Assembly: GCA_020161405.1 (NCBI GenBank) | Contig: JAIUOD010000001.1 | Span: 868,001-932,000, forward strand | Direction: 5' to 3' | Source: Pseudomonadota bacterium | GTDB lineage: Bacteria > Pseudomonadota > Alphaproteobacteria > Caulobacterales > Aquidulcibacteraceae | DNA length: 64,000 nucleotides | In this document: in pieces, positions 7,666 through 15,817 of the stretch | How positions within the stretch are numbered: position 1 is the stretch's first letter | How the letters are laid out: each line of letters starts with the position of its first letter | Notes under the pieces: generated by a model | What the model was told of the DNA's origin: nothing | Databases searched by the model: none | What the model saw: the letters and a program-made list of their open reading frames with translations, nothing else | Made by a program: the position numbers and the translations under genes

Positions 7666-10659
7666 ATGAAAAATAGAATTTCAATTATTGCTTTGGCATT
7701 GGCGGCATTTTCGCCGATATGTGCAATGGCGCAAAATGCGCCCACAATGCTTGATAATTTTGATATTCAAAACACATGGAAAGCCGATGCATCAGATGGT
7801 GTAAGCGCAACACAAAGCGCGGTTAATGGAAAAAACGGTGGTGCAATAAGGTTTGATTATGATTTTCATAATCGCTCTGGCTATGCCTTTATTACGCGCA
7901 CACTACCAATTACTTTCCCCCAAGATTATGAAATCTCTTTTTATATTCGCGGTCAAGGGCCAAAGAATAATCTTGAATTTAAGGTGAAAGATAAATCGGG
8001 CGATAATGTTTGGTGGAAATTCACCCGCGATTTTGAACCCTCAAAAGATTGGCAATTAGTAAAATTCAAAAAACGTCAGTTCACATTCGCATGGGGTCCA
8101 ATTGCCGACAAAACCCTAAAACAAACTGAAACAATGGATTTTGTTATTTCGGCGGGTGCGGGCGGTAAGGGTTTTATTGAAATTGATGATTTGAAAATCA
8201 CCCCACTTGCAGTTGATAATTCGCCGCCACCTGCGCCAATCATTATGAAAGATAATTCCCAAACCTTGGTTGATTTAGGGCGGGTCCGTGAATTTGGTGC
8301 TTTGAAATTGGTTTGGGATAAGCCGCCATCTAATTATTCGGTTTTTGCAATTGATGAAGAAGGTAATGAAAAAAATTTGGCAAATGTAAACCTTGCCAAT
8401 CAAGATACACAAATTGTCAAAGCCACTGAATCAGAAGCACGAAAAATTAAAATTACTTCAAAAGATGGTTCTCAAAATCTAAAAAATATTGAGATTTTAC
8501 CGCTTGAATATGCATCTGGCTTTAATGAATTTATTCAAAATAATGCCAAAACTGCCCCACTTGGAACCTATCCACGAAATATGTCAGGCCAAGAAGAATT
8601 TTGGACATTAATCGGAACTGATGGTGGTCATGATAGTGCATTAATAAGCGAAGATGGTGCAATCGAAATCGCCCGCCTTGGTTTTAGAATTGAGCCATTT
8701 ATTTTTGAAAATGGCAAAAGATTTGATTGGTCAAATGTCAAAATAGAGCATGAATTAAAAGATAAATATCTTCCTATCCCAAGTGCGACTTGGAAAGAAA
8801 AAAATTGGAAATTAAAAACCACAGCCTATGTTTTCGGTAATCGCGAAAATTCGCAAACCTATGGCGAATATCAAATTACCAATACAACAAATAAGCCACT
8901 GAACCTTGATTTAATGCTTAATCTTCGCCCCTATCAAGTTAATGGGCCATTGCAATTTTTATCAACCAATGGCGGCTATACGCCAATAAATGAAATTGCA
9001 TTTGATAATGATAAAATCAAAGTTAATGACAAGATTATCAAACTTACCCAAGCGCCAAATAAGAGAATTGCCGCCAATTATTGGCAGGGTGAAATTGCGC
9101 AAAATCAAAATATCACAACCCAAAGCGCCAAGGATGAATATGGCCTTGCCAATGGCGCGGTGATTTATAAAGTTTCGCTTAAGCCAAATGAGACCAAGAC
9201 TTTTTCATTCCTAAGCCCATTAAGCGGGCAAATGCCGCAAAATTTGGATATTAATGCTGAAAAAGCCAAAACCGAAAAATTCTGGCTTCAAAAATTAAAC
9301 GAAGTTCAAATAGAGGCGAATGGCAAAGGCCAAGAGATTGCAAATGCCATTAAAACCAATCTTGCCTATATTCTGATGATGCGCGATGGGCCAATGCTGC
9401 GCCCTGGTTCACGTTCTTATGCACGTTCATGGATACGTGATGGGGCAATGATTTCCGAAGGTCTTTTAAGGCTTGGCCTTTTCCAAGAGGCCAAAGATTA
9501 TCTTGCATGGTACACACCATTCCAATTTGATAATGGCAAAATCCCGTGTTGCGCTGACTTTAGGGGTTCAGACCCAGTTCCAGAAAATGATTCACATGGT
9601 GAATATATTTATTTGGTAAAACAAATTTATGATTATACCCACGATAAAGCCGTTTTAGAAAAATACTGGCCGAACGTTAAATCTGCTTTTGACTATATAA
9701 ACAGTCAAAGATTACTTGAGCGGGGCGAAAAAAATGAAGCCCAAGAACGTCGCCAACTTTATGGCCTAATGCCGCCGACAATTTCCCATGAAGGCTATTC
9801 TGACAAAATTGCCTATTCTAATTGGGATAATTTTTGGACATTGCGCGGTATGGGTGATGCTGTTGAAATTGCAATGGCGCTTGAGAAACCTGAAAATGAC
9901 CAAATGAATCTTGATCGCTATGAATTTGAAACAGACCTTAAAACGGCGATTGAACTTGCGCAAAAGAAATATAATTTAAAATATATTCCTGGCGCACAAG
10001 ATAGGGGGGATTTTGACGCAACCTCAACAACAATAGCACTTTTATTAAATTTGGAAGATAGGTTTCCAAAAGAATGGTTTTCACAAACTTTCGATAAATA
10101 TTGGGATAATTTCTTAAAGCGCCGTGATATTGATAAAGCTTGGAAAGATTACACACCATATGAATGGCGCGTTGTTTCCGCCTTTACCCGCCTTGGACAA
10201 GCAGATAGGGCAAATGCGGCATCAAAGTTTTTTCTAGATGATAGATTGCCCAAAGAATGGAATGCTTTTGCAGAAGTTGTCGGGCGTGAAAAACGCACTC
10301 CACGTTATTTAGGTGATTTACCACATGGCTGGGTGGCAAGTGATTTTATTCGTTCAAGCATCGACAGGTTTTTCTATGAGAAAAGCGGATTTGAGGTGAT
10401 ACTTGGCGGCGGAATTGATAAAAACTGGCTTGCTGGCAAAGGAATATCAATCAATGGCCTTTTGACAACTAAGGGGAAAATTTCCTTTAATATGCGTTAT
10501 ATTAAAGGGATATTGAATGTCAGTGTAAAAGGTGGGGATGAGTTCAATTATAGTATCCCTGCGCAATTAATAACAAAAAATATTTTAATTTTTAATGGCA
10601 AAAAAATAGAAACCAATGGCGGTGACTTCATTCAATATCCGCCTGTTATAATGAAATAA
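7666..10659 (+). CDS. secreted 997-residue protein: carbohydrate-binding N-domain plus six-hairpin glycosidase-like domain
   Basis: A Sec signal peptide (MKNRISIIALALAAFSPICAMA, cleavage before QN) begins the protein. Residues about 30-180 look like a jelly-roll carbohydrate-binding domain (LDNFDIQNTWKADASDG; GYAFITRTLPI; FIEIDDLKITPL). A beta-sandwich-like stretch follows. From about residue 550 a helical region resembles an alpha/alpha six-hairpin glycosidase, with RSYARSWIRDGAMISEGLLR, WYTPFQFDNGKIPC and HGWVASDFIRS. Similar proteins in alphaproteobacteria are usually labelled 'discoidin' or 'coagulation factor 5/8-type', which says nothing about activity. It sits inside the ABC-uptake operon between permease and ATPase genes, so a periplasmic or surface role in trimming the same glycan is likely. 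Confidence 0.75.
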   Translation: MKNRISIIALALAAFSPICAMAQNAPTMLDNFDIQNTWKADASDGVSATQSAVNGKNGGAIRFDYDFHNRSGYAFITRTLPITFPQDYEISFYIRGQGPKNNLEFKVKDKSGDNVWWKFTRDFEPSKDWQLVKFKKRQFTFAWGPIADKTLKQTETMDFVISAGAGGKGFIEIDDLKITPLAVDNSPPPAPIIMKDNSQTLVDLGRVREFGALKLVWDKPPSNYSVFAIDEEGNEKNLANVNLANQDTQIVKATESEARKIKITSKDGSQNLKNIEILPLEYASGFNEFIQNNAKTAPLGTYPRNMSGQEEFWTLIGTDGGHDSALISEDGAIEIARLGFRIEPFIFENGKRFDWSNVKIEHELKDKYLPIPSATWKEKNWKLKTTAYVFGNRENSQTYGEYQITNTTNKPLNLDLMLNLRPYQVNGPLQFLSTNGGYTPINEIAFDNDKIKVNDKIIKLTQAPNKRIAANYWQGEIAQNQNITTQSAKDEYGLANGAVIYKVSLKPNETKTFSFLSPLSGQMPQNLDINAEKAKTEKFWLQKLNEVQIEANGKGQEIANAIKTNLAYILMMRDGPMLRPGSRSYARSWIRDGAMISEGLLRLGLFQEAKDYLAWYTPFQFDNGKIPCCADFRGSDPVPENDSHGEYIYLVKQIYDYTHDKAVLEKYWPNVKSAFDYINSQRLLERGEKNEAQERRQLYGLMPPTISHEGYSDKIAYSNWDNFWTLRGMGDAVEIAMALEKPENDQMNLDRYEFETDLKTAIELAQKKYNLKYIPGAQDRGDFDATSTTIALLLNLEDRFPKEWFSQTFDKYWDNFLKRRDIDKAWKDYTPYEWRVVSAFTRLGQADRANAASKFFLDDRLPKEWNAFAEVVGREKRTPRYLGDLPHGWVASDFIRSSIDRFFYEKSGFEVILGGGIDKNWLAGKGISINGLLTTKGKISFNMRYIKGILNVSVKGGDEFNYSIPAQLITKNILIFNGKKIETNGGDFIQYPPVIMK

Positions 10660-10673
10660 TCAGGAAACCCAAA

Positions 10674-11729
10674 ATGGCAAAACTTGAACTTAAAAATATC
10701 AAAAAATCCTTTGGTGATGCCCATATTCTTAAAGGGATTGACCTTGATATTAATGATGGGGAATTTGTGGTTTTTGTTGGGCCGTCGGGTTGCGGAAAAT
10801 CAACGCTTTTGCGCCTCATTGCGGGGCTTGAAGCACCCACTGATGGAAAAATCCTGATTGATGATAGTGATGTAACCGAAAAAGAACCTATTGATCGTCA
10901 AATTGCAATGGTATTTCAATCTTATGCGCTTTATCCACATTTGAATGTTTATGATAATATGGGTTTTGCCCTTAAGCTTGCCAAAACCTCAAGCGAAGAA
11001 ATTGACAAAAAAGTAAAGGAAGCGGCAAAAATCCTTAATATTGAACATTTATTACAAAGAAAGCCAAAGGATTTATCAGGCGGTCAAAGGCAAAGGGTGG
11101 CAATTGGGCGCGCAATTGTTCGCAATCCAAAAATATTCTTATTTGATGAACCACTATCAAATCTTGATGCCGCGCTTCGCAATAAAATGCGCTATGAATT
11201 TGCCCGCATTGGTGAACAATTGGCAACAACAATAATTTATGTAACCCATGACCAAGTAGAGGCCATGACATTAGCTGATAAGATTGTGGTTTTAAATGGT
11301 GGCCTAATTTCACAGGCGGGTAAGCCAATGGAATTATATAATAATCCGCAAAACCGTTTTGTTGCCGAATTTATTGGCAATCCAAAAATGAATTTCTTGG
11401 ATGCTGTTATTGAAAATAAGGCGCAAATAAAGCTTTTCGAAGGGCAAATATTACCAGTTTCATCTAATGGGAAAAGTGGTGCTAAAATCGAAATTGGCAT
11501 ACGCCCTGAAAATATAATTATCGATGATAAATCATTAATCCGCGCCCATGTTAAATTTGTTGAAAAACATGGTGGGGTTGTTTTTGCCTATGTTGAAAGC
11601 GCAAATTCAAAAGATACAATAAATATTCAATTGTCGCACGATACAAATATTGAAATTGGTCAGGAAATTGGAATTAGGTTTGATGCGAAAAATTGCTATA
11701 TTTTTGATGAAAGCGGCAATAGAATTTAA
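10674..11729 (+). CDS. ugpC: sugar ABC transporter ATP-binding protein, MalK/UgpC type
   Basis: This encodes 351 residues. The Walker A motif is GPSGCGKST (36-44), the signature LSGGQ (134-138) and Walker B FLFDEP (155-160), followed by the H-loop ITHDQ-type YVTHDQVEAM. The C-terminal third is the TOBE/MalK regulatory domain (EIGIRPENI). It closes the glycan-uptake operon and powers the two permeases. The gene symbol marks similarity of type, not proven glycerol-phosphate transport. Confidence 0.93.
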   Translation: MAKLELKNIKKSFGDAHILKGIDLDINDGEFVVFVGPSGCGKSTLLRLIAGLEAPTDGKILIDDSDVTEKEPIDRQIAMVFQSYALYPHLNVYDNMGFALKLAKTSSEEIDKKVKEAAKILNIEHLLQRKPKDLSGGQRQRVAIGRAIVRNPKIFLFDEPLSNLDAALRNKMRYEFARIGEQLATTIIYVTHDQVEAMTLADKIVVLNGGLISQAGKPMELYNNPQNRFVAEFIGNPKMNFLDAVIENKAQIKLFEGQILPVSSNGKSGAKIEIGIRPENIIIDDKSLIRAHVKFVEKHGGVVFAYVESANSKDTINIQLSHDTNIEIGQEIGIRFDAKNCYIFDESGNRI

Positions 11730-11881
11730 AACAAAAACCACATAATTGTTATAATAGCGGCCCAAAAAACTAATGACATGCAAACCGCAAATACAATTAC
11801 GCGCCTATAAGACCATTTTTTTGAAGAATTGTCCTTAAAGCTAATTTTTGAATTTTTGGTTTCAATATTCGTAATTGCCAT
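11726..11881 (-). CDS. possible small membrane protein
   Basis: This encodes 51 residues (starting MAITNIETKNS) with a basic KKWSYRRV stretch followed by one membrane segment (VIVFAVCMSLVFWAAIITIMWFLF). The frame continues upstream to 12019, but that part overlaps the start of leuD. The initiator at 11881 gives a sensible topology with positive-inside residues. No good ribosome-binding site is visible, so the gene is tentative. It fills the otherwise empty gap between the ATPase gene and leuD. Confidence 0.4.
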   Translation of the reverse strand: MAITNIETKNSKISFKDNSSKKWSYRRVIVFAVCMSLVFWAAIITIMWFLF

Positions 11882-11990
11882 TTCAAAAGCATGACCAAAA
11901 ACTTTTACTAAATGCTTAAAAATATATGTGCAAACCACTAGTAAGTTTGGGTTTGTGGCTTTAAAAGCGAAAAAAATTAGGTTTAAAAAA

Positions 11991-12593
11991 ATGCAACCAT
12001 TCACAACGCTTTCAACCAATGGCGCGCCACTTGCTTTGGCGAATATTGATACGGATCAAATCATTCCAAAACAATTTTTGACAACGATTGAACGTAAGGG
12101 TCTTGGCAATGGGCTTTTTTATGATTTTCGCTTTGACGAAAATGGTAATCCAAAGCCTGATTTTGTATTAAATCAAGAAGCATATAAAGGAACGCAATTA
12201 ATTATTGCCGGTCCAAATTTTGGCTGTGGTTCATCGCGTGAACATGCGCCTTGGGCTTTGCTTGATTTTGGAATACGCGCAATTATTGCTAATTCATATG
12301 CCGATATTTTTTATAATAATTGCTTTAAAAATGGCATCTTACCGATTAAATTACCACAAGAAATAGTCGAAGAATTAATGGCACAGGCCAATGGTCATAA
12401 TTGCCGCTTTGATATTGATTTAGAAGCGCAAAGTGTCACCGCGCCAAATGGCAAATCCTATCATTTTGATATTGAACCAAGCATGAAACGCGCGCTTTTA
12501 TTGGGCCTTGATGATATTGCCGATAGTTTGACGCATTCAAACAAAATTGCCGATTATAAAGCCAAACAAAAACTACTTACGCCTTGGCTGTAA
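11991..12593 (+). CDS. leuD: 3-isopropylmalate dehydratase small subunit
   Basis: This encodes 200 residues, the normal length. It is the swivel domain that, together with LeuC, isomerises 2- to 3-isopropylmalate in leucine synthesis. Recognisable parts are NIDTDQIIPKQFL, GPNFGCGSSREHAPWAL, IANSYADIFYNNCFKNGILP and FDIEPSMKRALLLGLDDI. The frame extends 21 codons upstream, but the family starts at MQPFTTL, which places the ATG at 11991. leuC and leuB are not adjacent, which is common in alphaproteobacteria. The gldA-like gene starts 13 bp downstream. Confidence 0.95.
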   Translation: MQPFTTLSTNGAPLALANIDTDQIIPKQFLTTIERKGLGNGLFYDFRFDENGNPKPDFVLNQEAYKGTQLIIAGPNFGCGSSREHAPWALLDFGIRAIIANSYADIFYNNCFKNGILPIKLPQEIVEELMAQANGHNCRFDIDLEAQSVTAPNGKSYHFDIEPSMKRALLLGLDDIADSLTHSNKIADYKAKQKLLTPWL

Positions 12594-12606
12594 TGAAAGC
12601 GCCAAT

Positions 12607-13323
12607 ATGCTTGAATTAATTTCGGTAAATATATCGCTCTTGGGGCGAAAAATTATTGATGATCTTAGTTTCAATGCAAAAGATGGCGATATTATTGGTC
12701 TTGTTGGTGTGAATGGCGCAGGAAAAACCACATGCATACGCACAATTTGTGGGATTTTAGAACCACAAAGCGGCGAAATTAAAATTGCTGGTCAAAATTT
12801 AAAAGACAATCGTACATTTGCACAAAAACAAATTGGTCTTTTATTAGAGGGCGCGCCACTATGGGGTGATATGAATGCCAAGGAATATTTGGAATTCTTA
12901 GGAAATATGCACGCTCTTTTTGGCAATGATTTAAAAAAAGCCATTATAAAAGCCGTAGAAATTACAAAAATACAAAATATCTTTCATCAAAAAATTGATA
13001 CTTTATCAAAAGGTTTTAAGCGCCGTGTTGCTTTTGCTGGCGCAATCTTACATGACCCAAAAATTCTTATCCTTGATGAACCAACCGATGGCCTTGACCC
13101 TGAACAAAGGGCGCAGGCATTGGATATACTGGCAAAAATGGGGAAAGATAGAATAATAATATTTTCCACCCATATTCTTGGCGACATTGGTGATATTTGT
13201 AATCGTATTATTGTTATAAATAATGGCAAAAAGATTGCAGATGAAACAATTGATGAATTTAAAAAAAATACCAGTGGTAAATTAGAAAATGCATTTTTTA
13301 AATTAACGGGGGGCGGCGTATGA
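12607..13323 (+). CDS. ABC transporter ATP-binding protein, GldA type
   Basis: This encodes 238 residues. Walker A is GVNGAGKTTCIR, the signature region is LSKGFKRRV (a degenerate LSGGQ, as in GldA/NatA-like exporters), and Walker B is ILILDEPTDGLDP, followed by the H-loop IFSTHIL. An in-frame ATG 20 codons earlier lies inside leuD, and the start at 12607 gives the standard MLELISVNI N-terminus. It overlaps the permease gene by ATGA. With the next two genes it forms a GldA-GldF-GldG type exporter, a set known from Bacteroidota gliding but widespread in proteobacteria without gliding. Confidence 0.88.
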   Translation: MLELISVNISLLGRKIIDDLSFNAKDGDIIGLVGVNGAGKTTCIRTICGILEPQSGEIKIAGQNLKDNRTFAQKQIGLLLEGAPLWGDMNAKEYLEFLGNMHALFGNDLKKAIIKAVEITKIQNIFHQKIDTLSKGFKRRVAFAGAILHDPKILILDEPTDGLDPEQRAQALDILAKMGKDRIIIFSTHILGDIGDICNRIIVINNGKKIADETIDEFKKNTSGKLENAFFKLTGGGV

Positions 13324-14060
13324 AATCGCAATTGTACACCCTCCTAAAGCGTGAATTTAAAAGCTATTTTCAAAATCCAATTGGCGCAATTTATATTTCT
13401 TTATATGTATTTTTTAGTGTTTTAATTGCAATTCAAATTGGTCAATTAATCGAATTCAATGAAGCCAGCCTTTATAGTTTCTTTGAATTTCAACCATATA
13501 TTTTATTGCTTTTTGTGCCCGCACTTGGAATGCGAATTTGGTCAGAAGATAATAAATCGGGCACAATAGATGTTCTTTTATCGCTACCGATTAAAGATTA
13601 TCAATTGATATTGGGAAAATATTTTGCATCTCTTTTGATTTGTTTAATTGCACTTATTGCCTGTATACCGCTTTGGATAAGTATAAATTTTTTGGGCAAG
13701 GCTGATAATTTTATCGCTTTAGGCGGGTTTATATCATGCCTTATGATTGCCAGCATCTATCTTGTAATTTCTATGGCAATAAGCATGGTTACAAAAAACC
13801 AAATTATCGCATATTTGATTTCATTATTATTTGGCTTTTTGTTTTTGGCATCTGGTATGCCAATTGTCATTAATATGTTGGATGGTATTGGTTTTAATCT
13901 TGGTAATTTGTTTGCGCAAATTTCACTGCTTGATGATTTCGAAAATATGATTATTGGCCAGTTTTCATATTCAGCAATAATAAAATTCATTCTTATAATT
14001 GGTTTTGGGCTTTATATAAATTTTGAATTTTTAAAATTAAAACGGTGGGGGCATATATGA
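13320..14060 (+). CDS. ABC-2 type permease, GldF-like
   Basis: This 246-residue integral membrane protein has about six segments. The N-terminus LLKREFKSYFQNPIGAIYIS and the following LLFVPALGMRIWSEDNKSGT are typical of GldF/ABC-2 permeases. It starts in an ATGA overlap with the ATPase gene and ends in an ATGA overlap with the GldG-like gene, so the three are co-translated. It is an exporter by fold class, and the cargo is unknown. Confidence 0.88.
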   Translation: MKSQLYTLLKREFKSYFQNPIGAIYISLYVFFSVLIAIQIGQLIEFNEASLYSFFEFQPYILLLFVPALGMRIWSEDNKSGTIDVLLSLPIKDYQLILGKYFASLLICLIALIACIPLWISINFLGKADNFIALGGFISCLMIASIYLVISMAISMVTKNQIIAYLISLLFGFLFLASGMPIVINMLDGIGFNLGNLFAQISLLDDFENMIIGQFSYSAIIKFILIIGFGLYINFEFLKLKRWGHI

Positions 14061-15817
14061 AATTGCACACCGCCATTATCAAAATATTTTTTCCTCTTGC
14101 CTTGGTAATCGCAATTATTTTTGCAAGCAATTCAATATTGGGTGGAAAAGGCTTTGATATAAGCCAAGATAAATTATTCACCCTTGATAAAAGCACAAAA
14201 CAAATAATTTCAAACAGCAAAAAACCTGTTGAAATTGATTTTTTCTTTTCCAAACAAGCCAGCACACAAAATCCGCAAATCCGCCAATATGGTCATAGAG
14301 TGCGCGATATTTTGCGCCAGTTTGCAAGCGCTTCAAATGGAACAATTCTCTTAAAAGAAATAGATGTAAATCAGTTTTCACAACAAGAGGATGCGGCAAT
14401 TGCATTGGGTCTATTGCCATATAATGACATTGGGTCAAGCCTTGAACCAATTTATTTAGGGGCGGTTTTTAAATCAGGAAATAAAATAAGCAAAATCCCA
14501 TATTTTGACCCACAAACATCTGATATGTTGGAATATGAAATCGCAAAATCAATAATTAATTTGCAAAAAGAAAAGCAAAAAACAATTGGCATATTAAGCG
14601 GGCAAAATTGGTTCATAGAAAACAATCCAAATGGCGCACCAAAGCCAATTGCGCAAATCGCAAAATCAATTGCCGAAGAAAATATATTGATTAATCTATC
14701 ACAAGATTTTGCAAACCTGCCGCCAAATCTTGATTTAATAATGATTGTTCAACCATGGGCATTAAGTGAGGCGCAGCAAAACTTATTGTCGCAATATATA
14801 GCAAATGGTGGAAGGGCAATTATTTGCCTTGATCCATATTCAAATATCTCTGTCGATAATGATTTGGGCAATAAACATTATATTCAAAATCTTGGACGTT
14901 TGGAAAAAGAATGGGGCATTGTTTTCTCTAATGAAGTTTTGATGGATAAAAAGGGCGCACTTCCGGTTCATGCCAATATTAATGGTCGCCTAAATATCAT
15001 GCCGCAGCCATTGTTTTTCAATGTTCCGCCGCAAAACTTCAATGAAAAGACCGAGTTTTTGAAAGGGCTTAAACTTGGTATAAATTTTGCCAGCCCATCA
15101 TATTTAAATGTGCCCGATGACCAAAAATTTCAATTTACGCCAATATTATTTTCTTCAAATGATAATATGCGAATTGAAAGCCAAAAGGTAAGCCAATATG
15201 AAAGCCCGCAAGAGGTTGCAAACTTTTGGGAAGGCGAGGATAAACAAAAAATCATTGCCGCATTGATCAAACCGCAAACAGAGATGAAAAACGAAAAAAA
15301 GGGTATGGTTTTGGTAATTGCCGATAGTGATTTCCTTGCTGATTCCCTATATTCTGATGATGGTGCACAAATTGCCGATAATGAAAACTTCATCCTAAAT
15401 TCGATTGATTATTTAAGTGGTGACCAAAGCCTTTACCAATTACGCGCCAAACAAAAAATAAAGCGTAATTTCACAAAAATTGACAGTTTGAAAAATGCCG
15501 CGCAATCACAAATTCTTGAAAAGCAAGGCGTTTTAAATCAAGAATTACAAACTATAAATCAGCAAATACGTGAATTAAGTTTGCAAGGTGATAATGCTGA
15601 AACGCAAAATCAATTAAATATTTTACGCCAAAATGCACTTGAAAAACGCGCTGAACTTAAAAATCTTAATGAAGGTATTGCAAATAGTATCAATAAGGTA
15701 AAATTTATTCTTATTGCAATTTGCGCAATTATTGTGCCTTTGATTCTATTGCTAGTTTGGGGCATATTTTATAATAAACGCCAAAAGATTGGATTAATGA
15801 TAAATGGCAAATTCTAA
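14057..15817 (+). CDS. GldG-like ABC exporter auxiliary protein
   Basis: This encodes 586 residues. There is one membrane segment near the N-terminus (LVIAIIFASNSILGG), then a large periplasmic region of the 'ABC-type uncharacterised transport auxiliary' kind, with FDISQDKLFTLDKSTK, GRAIICLDPYS and VLVIADSDFLAD. A predicted coiled coil (about residues 465-550, rich in Gln, Glu and Leu) precedes a C-terminal membrane segment (VKFILIAICAIIVPLILLLVWGIF). A GTG four codons upstream is possible, but the ATG at 14057 gives the ATGA overlap. The DUF4340 partner often found next in proteobacteria is missing; instead an ArnT-like gene overlaps by 14 bp. Confidence 0.85.
   Translation: MKLHTAIIKIFFPLALVIAIIFASNSILGGKGFDISQDKLFTLDKSTKQIISNSKKPVEIDFFFSKQASTQNPQIRQYGHRVRDILRQFASASNGTILLKEIDVNQFSQQEDAAIALGLLPYNDIGSSLEPIYLGAVFKSGNKISKIPYFDPQTSDMLEYEIAKSIINLQKEKQKTIGILSGQNWFIENNPNGAPKPIAQIAKSIAEENILINLSQDFANLPPNLDLIMIVQPWALSEAQQNLLSQYIANGGRAIICLDPYSNISVDNDLGNKHYIQNLGRLEKEWGIVFSNEVLMDKKGALPVHANINGRLNIMPQPLFFNVPPQNFNEKTEFLKGLKLGINFASPSYLNVPDDQKFQFTPILFSSNDNMRIESQKVSQYESPQEVANFWEGEDKQKIIAALIKPQTEMKNEKKGMVLVIADSDFLADSLYSDDGAQIADNENFILNSIDYLSGDQSLYQLRAKQKIKRNFTKIDSLKNAAQSQILEKQGVLNQELQTINQQIRELSLQGDNAETQNQLNILRQNALEKRAELKNLNEGIANSINKVKFILIAICAIIVPLILLLVWGIFYNKRQKIGLMINGKF

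Noticed and set aside
11928..11990. 21-codon N-terminal extension of leuD
   Set aside because: The LeuD family begins at MQPFTTL; the extension is Lys-rich and not conserved family sequence.
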